64,000 nucleotides of DNA from Vreelandella songnenensis (GCF_003002925.1 NZ_PVTK01000002.1:310001-374000), one strand, 5' to 3'; positions 8,482 through 18,613 are shown, counted from the first letter of the stretch. Translations and numbers: made by a program. The notes: generated by a model not told the origin, from the sequence alone.

Positions 8482-9417
8482 CTATAGCGCAGCCCGAACA
8501 GCTGGCAAGGCAGGCTCGCCCGCCTTGGTGGTCACGCCTTCAAGCCACGCCTGCAGAACATCGTCGTGATCCTTCAGGTAGGCATTGGCTGCTGCTCGGG
8601 GGTCCTCGCCATCGTCCATGATCTCTCCCATCAGCTGGTTTTCCATCTCCAGTGTAAAGGTCATGTTGCTCAGCAGTGTGCCTATGTTGGGACACTGCTC
8701 GACAAAGCCGGCCCGCGTATTGGTATGCACGGTGGCACCGCCCAGGTCAGGGCCGAAGTAGTCGTCGGCACCGGACAGGTAGGCCATGTCGAAATTGGTG
8801 TTCATGGGGTGCGGCTCCCACCCCAGGAAGACCATCCACTCCTGGTTGGGGATACGCGTGGTCAGCTCAGAAAGCATGCCCGCTTCACTCGAGTCCACCA
8901 CCTGCCAATCGCCAAGTCCGTAAGCATTGTCGTCGATCATCTGCTCGATAAGCTCGTTGCCGTCATTACCTGCTTCAATGCCGTGCAATCGCTGCTCGAA
9001 CCGCTCGGCGTGTTCTGCCAGATCATTCACGGAAGTGACGCCGGCATCATATACATACTGCGGAACCGCCAAGGTGTATTTAGCGCCTTCCAGGTTGACC
9101 GCCAGGCGCTCGACATCGCCGCGCTCGACATAGGGGTCGCTGATAGACGCCATCGAAGGCATCCAGTTACCCAGAAAAACGTCAAAATCGTTGTTGCGCA
9201 TTCCCGCATAGGCAATCGGAACCGATACGGTATCGATCCGCGTTTCATAGCCCAATGCTTCCAGCACTTCGCTGGCAAGCGCAGTGGTTGCGGTAATATC
9301 GGTCCAGCCTACCTCGGCAAAGCGTACGCTGGCACACTCATCGGCCAACACAGTGGAAGGCAATAGCGCGCTTGCCAGAATTCCGCCCAACCCGTAAGTA
9401 CAGATACGTTTCATCAT
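8482..9417 (-). CDS. choX: Choline/betaine ABC transporter substrate-binding protein
   Basis: A 311-residue periplasmic protein with a signal peptide (MMKRICTYG...STVLADE). It belongs to the OpuAC/ProX-like quaternary-amine binding family; characteristic segments are VRFAEVGWTDITATTALA, VFLGNWMPSM and EWMVFLGWEPHPMN, whose Trp residues form the aromatic box that cages the trimethylammonium group. The order and similarity fit ChoX, the choline-specific receptor. Two adjacent ATGs (9417, 9414) follow AAGGGGAG. It is transcribed away from betIBA across a shared regulatory region, so it likely feeds choline to betaine synthesis. No permease or ATPase gene is next to it, so it must use a transporter core encoded elsewhere. 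Confidence 0.85.
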   Translation of the reverse strand: MMKRICTYGLGGILASALLPSTVLADECASVRFAEVGWTDITATTALASEVLEALGYETRIDTVSVPIAYAGMRNNDFDVFLGNWMPSMASISDPYVERGDVERLAVNLEGAKYTLAVPQYVYDAGVTSVNDLAEHAERFEQRLHGIEAGNDGNELIEQMIDDNAYGLGDWQVVDSSEAGMLSELTTRIPNQEWMVFLGWEPHPMNTNFDMAYLSGADDYFGPDLGGATVHTNTRAGFVEQCPNIGTLLSNMTFTLEMENQLMGEIMDDGEDPRAAANAYLKDHDDVLQAWLEGVTTKAGEPALPAVRAAL

Positions 9418-9505
9418 CGCTCCCCTTCTTGTATTTGAAAGAACTCTTCGTGTACGTATTCGCGTCTGCGCCGATAGCTTTACACAAAACGCGAACCTTT
9501 CATTA

Positions 9506-9519
9506 ATTGAACGTTCAAT
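9506..9519. promoter_or_regulatory. BetI-type operator between choX and betI
   Basis: A perfect 14-bp palindrome, ATTGAACGTTCAAT, in an AT-rich flank. It closely resembles the known BetI operator core of enteric bet genes. It lies between the divergent choX and betIBA genes, where BetI could repress both and be released by choline. Confidence 0.75.
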
Positions 9520-9599
9520 AAAAAAATGCCAACCTATACAGGTAACCATGCAAGGCCGCGTGTTTCAAGGCAGACTTTCAACGTGATGGGGAGACCGTC

Positions 9600-10214
9600 G
9601 TGCCCAAGGTAGGAATGGAACCAATTCGTCGCCAACAGCTGATCGACGCCACCATGGCGGCTATCGATGAGGTGGGTCTTGGCGAAGCCACGATTATGCG
9701 TATTGCGCGCCACGCAGGGGTTTCGGCGGGGATCATCAGCCACTATTTCGGCGGCAAGGATGGGCTGCTTGAAGCCACCATGCGCCAGATCCTGACAGAT
9801 CTATCCAACGCAGTCGCCGCACGCCGCAGGGCGTTAAAGGATGACTCTCCCCGCGCGCATATTGGCGCCATCATTGAAGGTAACTTCGACCGTAGCCAGG
9901 TCACAGGCCCTGCCGCCAAGACCTGGCTTGCCTTCTGGGCCAGCAGCATGCACAAGCCGACACTGCAGCGGCTGCAGTACGTCAATGACCGGCGCCTTTA
10001 CGCCAATCTGAGCTATCAGTTCCGGCGCATTCTACCCCGCGATGAAGCGCGTAATGCTGCTCAAGGCCTTGCCGCCATGATCGATGGCCTGTGGCTGCGC
10101 GGTGCCCTGGCGCCAGACGCATTTGACGCCGAAGCCGCGCGCTACCTGGCACGCAGTTACTGTGACCAGTTACTTGCACATCACGGCTACACATCCACCA
10201 CGCCTCACGCCTGA
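9600..10214 (+). CDS. betI: TetR-family choline-responsive repressor BetI
   Basis: A 204-residue TetR-type repressor. The N-terminus (MPKVGMEPIRRQQLIDATM) and the helix-turn-helix (IARHAGVSAGIISHYFGGKDGLLEATM) are nearly identical in pattern to E. coli BetI. The start is GTG 9600, supported by GGGGAG at 9588-9593 and by alignment with the BetI N-terminus. BetI binds its operator in the absence of choline. First gene of betIBA, 12 bp from betB. Confidence 0.93.
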   Translation: MPKVGMEPIRRQQLIDATMAAIDEVGLGEATIMRIARHAGVSAGIISHYFGGKDGLLEATMRQILTDLSNAVAARRRALKDDSPRAHIGAIIEGNFDRSQVTGPAAKTWLAFWASSMHKPTLQRLQYVNDRRLYANLSYQFRRILPRDEARNAAQGLAAMIDGLWLRGALAPDAFDAEAARYLARSYCDQLLAHHGYTSTTPHA

Positions 10215-10226
10215 CAGGAGAACCGC

Positions 10227-11693
10227 ATGGCCACTCAAGACATTTCGCTTTATATCAACGGCCGCCGGGTCGCGGCTACGTCCGGCGATACCTTTACCGT
10301 TACTAACCCGTTTGATGGCAGCCTGCTGGCAACCGTCGGCCAGGCAAGCCAGGCCGATGTAGACGACGCCGTCAATGCAGCCACGCGCGGTCAGCGCCAT
10401 TGGGCCGCCATGACCGGGATGGAGCGCTCGCGCATCATGCACCGTGCAGTAGCCCTGCTTCGCGAACGCAACGATGAGCTGGCCGCGCTTGAAACCCAGA
10501 ATACCGGCAAGCCGATCAGTGAAACGGCAAGCGTTGATATCGTCACCGGCGCGGATGCTCTCGAGTACTACGCAGGCCTGGCACCGGCCATCGAAGGTAG
10601 CCAGATTCCACTGCGGGAGAGTTCGTTTATCTACACCCGGCGCGAGCCGCTGGGCGTGATTGGCGCCATTGGCGCCTGGAACTACCCTATCCAGATTGCC
10701 TGCTGGAAAGCCGCCCCGGCACTGGCGGCAGGTAATGCCATTGTCTTCAAACCCAGCGAAGTAACACCGCTGACGGCCATCAAGCTGGCAGAAATATTCA
10801 CCGAAGCCGGTCTACCCGATGGCGTATTCAACGTGGTACAGGGTGACGGCCGCGTTGGCGCCATGCTGACCGAACATGAAGGTATCGCCAAGGTATCGTT
10901 CACCGGCGAGGTAGGCACCGGCAAGAAGGTGATGGCCGCCGCCGGTGGTTCGACGCTGAAAGACGTCACCATGGAACTGGGCGGCAAGTCGCCGCTGATC
11001 GTGTTTGCTGATGCGGATCTCGACCGCGCCGCCGACGCGGCGATGATGGCCAACTTCTACTCCAGCGGCCAGATTTGCACCAACGGCACCCGCGTGTTTA
11101 TCGAACGCAGCGTCAAGGACGCCTTTGAAGCCAAGCTGGTGGAGCGCGTCACGCGCATCAAGGCCGGCGATCCGATGGATGCCAGCGTCAATTTCGGCCC
11201 ACTGGTCAGCTTTGAGCATCAGGAGAAAGTACTTTCCTATATCGCGCTGGGTAAAGAGCAAGGTGCACGCGTGCTCGTGGGTGGCGACGCCTGGGACAGC
11301 GGCCACTGGGCCGATGGTGCCTGGGCCGCGCCTACCGTGTTCACTGATTGCACCGATGATATGCGTATCGTCAAAGAAGAGATCTTCGGCCCGGTAATGT
11401 CGGTACTCGCCTTTGATGATGAAGCAGACGTCATCAAACGCGCCAACGACACGCCGTTCGGCCTGGCCGCTGGGGTCTTCAGCGAGAGCCTGAACCGTGC
11501 CCACCGTGTGATTCATCAGCTGGAAGCGGGTATCTGCTGGATCAATACCTGGGGCGAGTCGCCTTCTGAAATGCCGGTAGGCGGCTATAAAGCATCAGGT
11601 ATCGGCCGCGAAAACGGCGTCGAAACGCTTAGTCATTACACCCAGACCAAATCTGTCCAGATCGAGATGGGCGCGTTTGAGTCGGTGTTTTAA
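10227..11693 (+). CDS. betB: Betaine aldehyde dehydrogenase
   Basis: A 488-residue aldehyde dehydrogenase that oxidises betaine aldehyde to the osmoprotectant glycine betaine with NAD(P)+. Landmarks: [23 protein letters not shown] (coenzyme site and the Asn that stabilises the oxyanion), [18 protein letters not shown] (general-base Glu) and [13 protein letters not shown] with catalytic Cys about 284. Full length for the family. It is cotranscribed with betI and betA, with RBS AGGAG just upstream. Confidence 0.95.
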   Translation: MATQDISLYINGRRVAATSGDTFTVTNPFDGSLLATVGQASQADVDDAVNAATRGQRHWAAMTGMERSRIMHRAVALLRERNDELAALETQNTGKPISETASVDIVTGADALEYYAGLAPAIEGSQIPLRESSFIYTRREPLGVIGAIGAWNYPIQIACWKAAPALAAGNAIVFKPSEVTPLTAIKLAEIFTEAGLPDGVFNVVQGDGRVGAMLTEHEGIAKVSFTGEVGTGKKVMAAAGGSTLKDVTMELGGKSPLIVFADADLDRAADAAMMANFYSSGQICTNGTRVFIERSVKDAFEAKLVERVTRIKAGDPMDASVNFGPLVSFEHQEKVLSYIALGKEQGARVLVGGDAWDSGHWADGAWAAPTVFTDCTDDMRIVKEEIFGPVMSVLAFDDEADVIKRANDTPFGLAAGVFSESLNRAHRVIHQLEAGICWINTWGESPSEMPVGGYKASGIGRENGVETLSHYTQTKSVQIEMGAFESVF

Positions 11694-11734
11694 CCAAGAC
11701 GTCCGCACATTAGCTTTCTGGATGGGAGAAATCG

Positions 11735-13408
11735 ATGGCTCAACCACGCGAATTTGATTACATCATTATCGGCGCAGGCTCGGCCGGCAATGTGCTCGCC
11801 ACTCGCCTGACGGAAGACAGCGATGTCAGCGTACTGCTGCTGGAAGCGGGCGGGCCGGACTATCGCCTGGATTTTCGCACCCAGATGCCGGCGGCCCTGG
11901 CCTACCCACTGCAGGGCAAGCGCTATAACTGGGCGTTTGAAACCGACCCTGAACCGCATATGGATAACCGCCGTATGGAGTGTGGCCGCGGCAAGGGATT
12001 GGGCGGCTCCTCACTGATCAACGGCATGTGCTATATCCGCGGGAACGCTCTGGATTACGATAACTGGGCAAGCAACCCAGGTCTTGAAGAGTGGGACTAC
12101 CTCAGTTGCCTCCCCTACTTCAAAAAGTGTGAAACCCGTGATATTGGCCCCGACCCCTATCACGGTGGCGATGGGCCGGTCAGCGTGACCACGCCCAAGG
12201 GTAACAACAACCCGCTTTACCGCACGTTTATCGAGGCTGGAAAACAGGCAGGCTACCCGGAAACCCAAGATGTCAACGGGTACCAGCAGGAAGGCTTTGG
12301 CCCCATGGACCGCTTCGTGACGCCCAAGGGCCGGCGCTCATCTACCGCACGCGGCTACCTGGATATCGCCCGAAAGCGCGCCAATCTCACGATTGAAACC
12401 CACGCGCTAACCGACGTGATCGAGTTTGACGGCAAGCGGGCCATCGGTGTGCGCTTTGAGCAGAAAGGTAGAACTCGACAGGCGAGCGCGCGTCGTGAAG
12501 TTCTGCTATGCGGCGGCGCCATTGCCTCGCCGCAGATTCTGCAGCGCTCAGGCGTTGGCAATCCTGAACTTCTGGCATCGCTTGATATTGAGACGGTTCA
12601 TGCGCTGCCCGGGGTAGGCGAAAACCTGCAGGACCACCTGGAAATGTACATCCAGTACGAGTGCAAGGAGCCTATCTCGCTCTACCCGGCGCTCAAATGG
12701 TACAACCAGCCCAAGATCGGTGCCGAGTGGCTGTTCAAGGGTACCGGCGTTGGCGCCAGCAACCAGTTTGAATCCTGCGCTTTCATTCGCAGCCGTGATG
12801 AAGAAGAGTGGCCCAACCTGCAGTATCATTTTCTGCCTATTGCCATCAGTTATAACGGCAAGAGTGCGGTACAGGCCCACGGCTTTCAGGCCCACGTGGG
12901 TTCCATGCGCTCGGAAAGTCGCGGCCGTATTCAGTTGAGGTCCAAGGATCCGCACGCTGCTCCCAGTATCCTGTTCAATTACATGTCCAAGGAGAAGGAC
13001 TGGCAGGAGTTTCGCGACGCCATTCGCCTGACCCGCGAGATCATCGCCCAACCCGCCTTTGACCAGTATCGTGGCCGCGAAATTGCGCCGGGGCCAGACG
13101 TCACTTCCGACGCTGAACTGGATGCGTTCGTCAGGCAGCATGCTGAAACCGCTTACCACCCTTGCGGCAGCTGCCGTATGGGCAGCGATGAGCTGGCAGT
13201 AACCGATGGCCAGGGCCGCGTACACGGTCTGGAAGGCCTGCGCGTGGTCGACGCTTCGCTGTTTCCGCTGATTCCTACCGGCAATCTCAATGCGCCCACC
13301 ATCATGCTGGCCGAGAAGATTGCGGACCATATTCGCGGCATCGAACCGCTGCCTCGCGCCCAGGTGGATTATTATATCGCCAACGGCGCAGCCGCCAGGC
13401 AGGTGTAA
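11735..13408 (+). CDS. betA: Choline dehydrogenase
   Basis: A 557-residue GMC-family flavoprotein that oxidises choline to betaine aldehyde at the membrane. It has the N-terminal FAD-binding fingerprint [12 protein letters not shown], then LLLEAGG, the GMC signature around [17 protein letters not shown], and near the C-terminus [10 protein letters not shown] with the active-site His, followed by [21 protein letters not shown]. Full length. Last gene of betIBA, followed by a terminator. Confidence 0.95.
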   Translation: MAQPREFDYIIIGAGSAGNVLATRLTEDSDVSVLLLEAGGPDYRLDFRTQMPAALAYPLQGKRYNWAFETDPEPHMDNRRMECGRGKGLGGSSLINGMCYIRGNALDYDNWASNPGLEEWDYLSCLPYFKKCETRDIGPDPYHGGDGPVSVTTPKGNNNPLYRTFIEAGKQAGYPETQDVNGYQQEGFGPMDRFVTPKGRRSSTARGYLDIARKRANLTIETHALTDVIEFDGKRAIGVRFEQKGRTRQASARREVLLCGGAIASPQILQRSGVGNPELLASLDIETVHALPGVGENLQDHLEMYIQYECKEPISLYPALKWYNQPKIGAEWLFKGTGVGASNQFESCAFIRSRDEEEWPNLQYHFLPIAISYNGKSAVQAHGFQAHVGSMRSESRGRIQLRSKDPHAAPSILFNYMSKEKDWQEFRDAIRLTREIIAQPAFDQYRGREIAPGPDVTSDAELDAFVRQHAETAYHPCGSCRMGSDELAVTDGQGRVHGLEGLRVVDASLFPLIPTGNLNAPTIMLAEKIADHIRGIEPLPRAQVDYYIANGAAARQV

Positions 13409-13470
13409 TCGTTACCTGGCGCCACTGACCGCCATCCTCCGACTCTCTCTTCCATCTCCCCCTCTCCTCC

Positions 13471-13500
13471 ACGCTACGGCCAGCCGCCGTGGCGTTTTTT
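13471..13500 (+). terminator. Rho-independent terminator after betIBA
   Basis: Hairpin ACGCTACGGC / GCCGTGGCGT (one G-T pair) with a five-base loop, followed by six Ts. Confidence 0.85.
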
Positions 13501-13561
13501 CGTCAGGCTGACTAGATAAAACATCCTAGCAACTTGCGCTGAATGGCGTAGGTCTGCCAAT

Positions 13562-13581
13562 ATTCAAACATCTGTTCGAAT
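13562..13581. promoter_or_regulatory. Candidate PsrA-type operator upstream of fadE
   Basis: Inverted repeat ATTCAAAC-ATCT-GTTCGAAT, 7 of 8 arm positions matching. It resembles the PsrA fatty-acid regulator box known from pseudomonads (CAAAC, short spacer, GTTTG). It lies 115 bp upstream of the fadE start, where repression of beta-oxidation in the absence of long-chain acyl-CoA would be expected. Assignment is by motif likeness only. Confidence 0.45.
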
Positions 13582-13695
13582 AGTGCTGACATGAATGATG
13601 TTTATCGATTCATCCAGCCCCGGGACCACCGTTTTCACGCTAGACTGAACGCAGACCGTTATCGGACAGCGCCAAACAATACATGGAGACGTTCT

Positions 13696-16185
13696 ATGCT
13701 CACCCTACTACTGATCATACTTGCCGTGGTCGGACTGTTGATTATCATGCGCCGCGAAGCTGGCGCCGCTGCGGCATTGACGCTGCTGGGCGTACTGGGA
13801 CTCGTGGGTCTGCTGCTTGATGCCGCCTTTATTGGCGTGATACTGCTGATCGGAGCTATCGCTGTAGCAGCGGCAGGGCTTACCGCCTTGCGCCGCCAAT
13901 GGCTGACGCCGCGTATCTTCAATATCTTCAAGAAAGTGGCGCCCAAGGTTTCCGCGACCGAGCGCACCGCCCTGGAAGCCGGCAGCGTTTCCTGGGATGG
14001 CGAGCTGTTTTCCGGCAAGCCGCAGTGGAACGCGCTGCTGAACTACAAGGATGAGGGTCTGCGTGAAGACGAGCAGGCCTTCCTGGATAACCAGTGCGCC
14101 ACGGCCGCCGGTATGTGCAACGCCTGGGATATTACCATCGAGCGCGCCGACCTGCCCCAGCAGTTGTGGGACTTCCTGAAGAAGGAAGGCTTCTTCGGGA
14201 TGATCATTCCCAAGGAGTATGGCGGCCTGGGCTTTTCGGCCAAGGCACAGTCCATGGTGCTGCAGAAACTCTCTGCCAACGAGACACTGATGGTGACCGT
14301 CGGCGTGCCCAACTCTCTCGGCCCGGGCGAGCTGCTGCTGAAGTACGGCACCGAAGAGCAGAAAAATCACTATCTGCCCCGCTTGGCTGATGGCCGCGAG
14401 ATTCCCTGCTTTGGTTTGACAGGCCCGCGCGCCGGCTCCGATGCCACGTCGCTTCCTGATGTTGGCGTTGTCTGCAAGGAAGTCATCGATGGCAAGGAAG
14501 TACTTGGCCTTCGTCTGACCTTCGAGAAACGCTGGATCACCCTGGCCCCCATTGCCACCGTAGTGGGCCTTGCCTTCCGTCTGTTCGACCCGGAAAAATT
14601 GCTGGGTGACGAGGAAGACCGCGGTATTACCCTGGCGCTGATTCCCCGCGACACCCAGGGCATGGAAATTGGCCGCCGCCACCATCCGATCGGCAGCCCC
14701 TTCATGAACGGCCCGATCAAGGGCGTGGATGTCTTCGTTCCGCTGGATACCATCATCGGTGGACAGGACATGATTGGCCAAGGCTGGCGCATGCTGGTCG
14801 AGTGTCTCTCCATCGGGCGCTGCATCACCCTGCCCTCCGGTGCCACCGGCACCGCCCGCTACGCGCTGGGATGGAGCGGCGGCTTCACCCGCGTTCGTCG
14901 TCAGTTCAACGTGCCGGTTGCGGAAATGGAAGGCGTGCAGGAGCCGCTGGCCCGTATGGCCGCCATGGGCTACATCGCCCAGGCCACGGTTTACCAGACA
15001 GCCAATTTGATCGATCACGGTGAGAAACCCGCGGTACCGTCGGCGATCCTGAAAAGCCAGCTGACCGAATTCCAGCGCGTCATCCTGAGCGATGCCATGG
15101 ACGTACATGGCGGCAAGGCCGTGACGATTGGCCCGCGCAACTATCTGGGCATCGGTTACAGTGCCAATCCGGTCGCCATTACGGTGGAAGGCGCGAACAT
15201 CATGACGCGTAACCTGATGATCTTTGGTCAGGGCGCGATTCGCTGTCACCCTTACGTGCTGGATGAGCTGGCTGCCAAGGATGCCAACGACATCAACGCG
15301 TTCGACAAGGCGTTCTTCGGCCACGCCGGGCTTATCTTCGGCAACGCGGCGCGTGCCTTTACCATGGGCCTGGGCTTTGGCAAGCCAGGCGTGCCCTTCG
15401 ACGCCCCGGCCGCCGCCTATGCACAGGATATCGCCCGCCTTTCAGCAGCCTTTGGCCTGTGTGCCGACGCCGCCATGGCAAGCCTGGGCTCGGCGCTGAA
15501 AAAACGCGAAATGCTCTCGGCGCGGCTCGGGGACGTGCTTTCCAACCTGTACCTGGCCTCCATGGTGCTCAAACAGTGGCAAGCTGGCGACAAGGTGGAA
15601 GGCGAAGACGCCCTGCTCCACTACAGCTGCCGCTTCCTCCTGCATCGTGCCGAGCAGGCCTTCGTGGAAATCTTCGATAACCTGCCTAACCGCGCCTTGG
15701 GTAAAGTACTCAACGCCGTAGCGATGCCCACCGGCCGCCGCTGGGATAAACCCCATGATGACCTGGCACGAGATATCGCCAAGCGGGTTTCCACCCACAG
15801 CGCCCTGCGCACCAAGCTTCTGGCCAACACCTGGGATACCGATGACGGCGAACAGCCCAATCCGCTGGCCCGCTACAACGCGTTGCTGGTCGATTATGAC
15901 CGCGCCGAAGCGATCTACCGTACGGTGAACAAGGCCTATGCCAAGGGAGAGCTGCCGCAGACGGCGCTACACCCGGAAGCACGTGTCGAAGTCGCCTTCG
16001 AGAAGGGGTTGATCAGCGAAGAAGAAACGCTCTTCATGCGCGAATTTGAAACCCAAGTGCTGGAGATGCTCACGGTAGACGACTTCGCCTATGATGCGTT
16101 TGCCAACAACAAGGATACCCTTATCGATCATAACGCCAAGAAGGCAGCCCCCGTTCAGCAGGAGCAGACTTCAAGCGTAAAATAG
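13696..16185 (+). CDS. fadE: Acyl-CoA dehydrogenase FadE
   Basis: An 829-residue protein of the large FadE type: two N-terminal membrane helices (about residues 1-60), a linker with FNIFKKVAPKVSATER resembling E. coli FadE, then the acyl-CoA dehydrogenase fold (GFFGMIIPKEYGGLGFSAKA, TVGVPNSLGPGELLLKYGT, PCFGLTGPRAGSDA, LSDAMDVHGGKAVTIGPRN) and the extra C-terminal DUF1974 region. It catalyses the first step of fatty-acid beta-oxidation. ATG 13696 was chosen because it has GGAG at 13685-13688 and begins the membrane helix; an in-frame ATG at 13591 would add a non-conserved tail. Monocistronic, closed by a terminator. Confidence 0.93.
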   Translation: MLTLLLIILAVVGLLIIMRREAGAAAALTLLGVLGLVGLLLDAAFIGVILLIGAIAVAAAGLTALRRQWLTPRIFNIFKKVAPKVSATERTALEAGSVSWDGELFSGKPQWNALLNYKDEGLREDEQAFLDNQCATAAGMCNAWDITIERADLPQQLWDFLKKEGFFGMIIPKEYGGLGFSAKAQSMVLQKLSANETLMVTVGVPNSLGPGELLLKYGTEEQKNHYLPRLADGREIPCFGLTGPRAGSDATSLPDVGVVCKEVIDGKEVLGLRLTFEKRWITLAPIATVVGLAFRLFDPEKLLGDEEDRGITLALIPRDTQGMEIGRRHHPIGSPFMNGPIKGVDVFVPLDTIIGGQDMIGQGWRMLVECLSIGRCITLPSGATGTARYALGWSGGFTRVRRQFNVPVAEMEGVQEPLARMAAMGYIAQATVYQTANLIDHGEKPAVPSAILKSQLTEFQRVILSDAMDVHGGKAVTIGPRNYLGIGYSANPVAITVEGANIMTRNLMIFGQGAIRCHPYVLDELAAKDANDINAFDKAFFGHAGLIFGNAARAFTMGLGFGKPGVPFDAPAAAYAQDIARLSAAFGLCADAAMASLGSALKKREMLSARLGDVLSNLYLASMVLKQWQAGDKVEGEDALLHYSCRFLLHRAEQAFVEIFDNLPNRALGKVLNAVAMPTGRRWDKPHDDLARDIAKRVSTHSALRTKLLANTWDTDDGEQPNPLARYNALLVDYDRAEAIYRTVNKAYAKGELPQTALHPEARVEVAFEKGLISEEETLFMREFETQVLEMLTVDDFAYDAFANNKDTLIDHNAKKAAPVQQEQTSSVK

Positions 16186-16211
16186 GCCTTGATTCTGAAG
16201 TAGCGGTAATC

Positions 16212-16241
16212 AACCGGCTCCATGAAGGAGCCGGTTTTTTT
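16212..16241 (+). terminator. Rho-independent terminator after fadE
   Basis: Hairpin ACCGGCTCC / GGAGCCGGT with a short loop, followed by a run of seven Ts. Confidence 0.9.
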
Positions 16242-16321
16242 GTGCCATCGGATACGCCTAAAAGCGTAGACCACACGCCTAAAAACGCGTTGCAAGTTCA
16301 CAAATGGTCAATTAGCCTTTC

Positions 16322-16362
16322 TAAAACGAAAAATAAAAACCCTATAACCCACACCGTATAAT
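16322..16362 (+). promoter_or_regulatory. Promoter region of the glycerol transporter operon
   Basis: A consensus -10 hexamer TATAAT lies at 16357-16362 with no good -35. Just upstream, 16322-16332 is TAAAACGAAAA, which recurs exactly in the same orientation in front of glpK (26601-26611, minus strand). The shared word is a candidate GlpR half-site. This is a visual assignment. Confidence 0.45.
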
Positions 16363-16425
16363 CGATTTTCAACAGCACGCGCGATCAAACGATCACTCCA
16401 AAACAATGACGCATGCGAGATCGGT

Positions 16426-17520
16426 ATGTCCTTACATTTGCAAAAGATCGATCACACCGTTAACGGTGTGGCGCATATCAGTGAGATCGACCTGACCCTG
16501 GAACCGGGCTCCTTCAACGTGCTGCTGGGTCGGACCCTTGCCGGCAAGACTACCCTGATGCGACTGATGGCCGGGCTTGAGCCGCCGACCAGGGGCAAGA
16601 TCATCATGGACGGCAAGGACGTCACCAACGTGTCGGTGCGCAAGCGCAATGTCTCCATGGTGTATCAGCAGTTCATCAACTACCCAAGCTTCACCGTTTA
16701 CGACAACATTGCGTCGCCGTTGAAACTGGCCGGACACCCTAAACGCGAAATCGACCGGCAGGTGAGCGAAATCGCCGAAATGCTGCATATCGAGCACCTG
16801 CTTGGCCGCTACCCTCAAGAGCTTTCCGGCGGCCAGCAGCAGCGCACCGCCATGGGGCGCGCGCTGGTCAAGGACGCCGACCTGATCCTGTTCGACGAGC
16901 CGCTGGTCAACCTGGATTACAAGCTGCGCGAGGAGCTTCGCGACGAGCTGCGCGAGCTGTTCAAGGCGCGCAACTGCATCGCGGTATACGCCACCACCGA
17001 ACCTAACGAGGCATTGGCACTGGGTGGCAACACGGCGGTACTGCACGAAGGCAGGCTGCTTCAGTACGGCCCGACCGAGCAGGTCTACCGCGAACCCAAC
17101 GGCCGCTTCAGTGCCGAGATGTTCTCAGAACCCCCCATCAACATCGTGCCCGGCCAATTGACCGATAACGATATTACCTTTGATCAAACGCTTCACTTCC
17201 CCTGCGACGACCACTTGAAACGCCTCGCTCCGGGCGATTACGACTTTGGCGTGCGTGCCTCGCACCTGACGCTGCAGCCAAGGCGCGCCGATGACTTGGC
17301 GCTGGATGTGCAGGTGGATGTAGCTGAAATCAGCGGCTCCGAAACCTTTCTGCACGTTCATCACGAGCATTTCCCCCTGGTGCTGCATCTGACGGGGATC
17401 CACCAGTTCAGCGTCAACGAGCCGTTGAAGGTCTACTTCCCTACTCACCAGCTTTACGTTTTCGACAAGCAGGGCCATACCGTTCATACGCCGGCGCAGC
17501 GAGGAGCACTTCATGGCTGA
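16426..17520 (+). CDS. glpS: Glycerol ABC transporter ATP-binding protein 1 (degenerate ATPase site)
   Basis: A 364-residue ABC ATPase of the sugar-importer (MalK/UgpC) type with a C-terminal TOBE-like regulatory domain. It corresponds to GlpS of the Rhizobium-type glycerol importer GlpSTPQUV, judged from the operon and from linkage to glpD, glpK and glpR. Motifs: the signature LSGGQ (133-137) and Walker B LILFDE (153-158) are intact, but Walker A reads GRTLAGKT (35-42), lacking the usual glycines, and the switch His is Thr191 ([10 protein letters not shown]). Its own ATP site is therefore probably weak, while its signature can serve the partner's site. It overlaps glpT by 8 bp, implying coupled translation. 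Exact substrate is inferred from context. Confidence 0.85.
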   Translation: MSLHLQKIDHTVNGVAHISEIDLTLEPGSFNVLLGRTLAGKTTLMRLMAGLEPPTRGKIIMDGKDVTNVSVRKRNVSMVYQQFINYPSFTVYDNIASPLKLAGHPKREIDRQVSEIAEMLHIEHLLGRYPQELSGGQQQRTAMGRALVKDADLILFDEPLVNLDYKLREELRDELRELFKARNCIAVYATTEPNEALALGGNTAVLHEGRLLQYGPTEQVYREPNGRFSAEMFSEPPINIVPGQLTDNDITFDQTLHFPCDDHLKRLAPGDYDFGVRASHLTLQPRRADDLALDVQVDVAEISGSETFLHVHHEHFPLVLHLTGIHQFSVNEPLKVYFPTHQLYVFDKQGHTVHTPAQRGALHG

Positions 17521-18613
17521 GATTACCTTGAAAGGCCTGGCACACTCCTACGCAAAAACGCCTTCGGGTGCGGCGGACTACGCCATCCGGCAGATGGATC
17601 ACATATGGCATCAGGGCGGTGCCTACGCGCTGCTGGGGCCATCGGGGTGTGGCAAGTCAACGCTGCTCAACATCATTTCCGGGCTGCTCGAACCTTCACA
17701 GGGCGATGTGCTGTTTGACGGGCAGCGAGTCAACGAGCTGCCTCCTGAAGAGCGCAACATCGCTCAGGTATTTCAGTTCCCGGTGATCTACGACACCATG
17801 ACGGTGTTCGACAACCTCGCCTTTCCCTTGCGCAACATGAACACTCCCGAATACCGGGTAAAGCCCAAGGTACTCGAAGTGGCCGATATTCTGGATCTCA
17901 CGCCGCTGCTGGGCCGCAAGGCCAAGAATCTGACCGCCGACGAAAAGCAGAAAGTCTCCATGGGACGCGGGCTGGTACGCGATGACGTCACGGCGATATT
18001 GTTCGATGAGCCGCTGACCGTCATCGACCCGCAGTTGAAGTGGAAACTGCGCCGCAAGCTCAAGGAGATTCACGAGCGCTTCAATATCACCATGATCTAC
18101 GTAACCCACGATCAGCTGGAAGCCTCGACCTTTGCAGACCGGATTGCCGTGATGTACGAAGGCCAGGTGGTACAGTTCGGTACACCGCGCGAGCTGTTCG
18201 AGCGGCCGGCGCACACTTTCGTGGGCTACTTCATCGGCAGCCCCGGCATGAACTTCATGGCCGTCGAGTATCGAGATGATCAGGTCATGTTCGGTGTGCA
18301 GCCGTTGCCGGTGAGCCCAGCACTCAGGCACGCTGTCGCTAACGCGAATGCCACCAACATCAAGCTGGGTATTCGTCCCGAATTCATCACCATCTCCACC
18401 CACCACACCGATGAGAGCGTACCGGTTGAAGTGGCCAACGTGCAGGATCTGGGCACCTACTCACTGCTGACCTTTATCCTCAACGGGCAAACCTTCAAGG
18501 CACGCCTGCCCGAAGGCCATCCACCGGTCGGCAAGGCGGCGTTCGCCCGCTTCGATGATGCCCACGTTGCGCTATATATCGATGAATTCAGAGTGGAGAC
18601 TGGCCATGAATAA
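17513..18613 (+). CDS. glpT: Glycerol ABC transporter ATP-binding protein 2 (degenerate signature)
   Basis: A 366-residue ABC ATPase paired with the preceding gene. It has the complementary motif set: canonical Walker A GPSGCGKST (42-50), Walker B AILFDE and switch His199 (YVTHDQLEA), but the LSGGQ signature is replaced by LTADE (140-144). A heterodimer with the first ATPase would form one consensus and one degenerate nucleotide site. A TOBE-like domain follows. AGGAG at 17502-17506 supports ATG 17513. The name follows the rhizobial GlpSTPQUV importer and must not be confused with the unrelated GlpT glycerol-3-phosphate antiporter. Confidence 0.85.
   Translation: MAEITLKGLAHSYAKTPSGAADYAIRQMDHIWHQGGAYALLGPSGCGKSTLLNIISGLLEPSQGDVLFDGQRVNELPPEERNIAQVFQFPVIYDTMTVFDNLAFPLRNMNTPEYRVKPKVLEVADILDLTPLLGRKAKNLTADEKQKVSMGRGLVRDDVTAILFDEPLTVIDPQLKWKLRRKLKEIHERFNITMIYVTHDQLEASTFADRIAVMYEGQVVQFGTPRELFERPAHTFVGYFIGSPGMNFMAVEYRDDQVMFGVQPLPVSPALRHAVANANATNIKLGIRPEFITISTHHTDESVPVEVANVQDLGTYSLLTFILNGQTFKARLPEGHPPVGKAAFARFDDAHVALYIDEFRVETGHE

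Noticed and set aside
8566-9366. Open frame antisense to choX
   Set aside because: It is fully covered by the well-supported choX gene on the other strand and has no domain signature.
13708-15324. Long 538-codon open frame antisense to fadE
   Set aside because: It lies wholly opposite a clear fadE gene, its translation resembles no family and it reflects codon bias of the real gene.
17513-18613. GlpT glycerol-3-phosphate antiporter, from the gene name
   Set aside because: The protein is an ABC ATPase; the name here follows the rhizobial GlpSTPQUV importer, not the major-facilitator GlpT.
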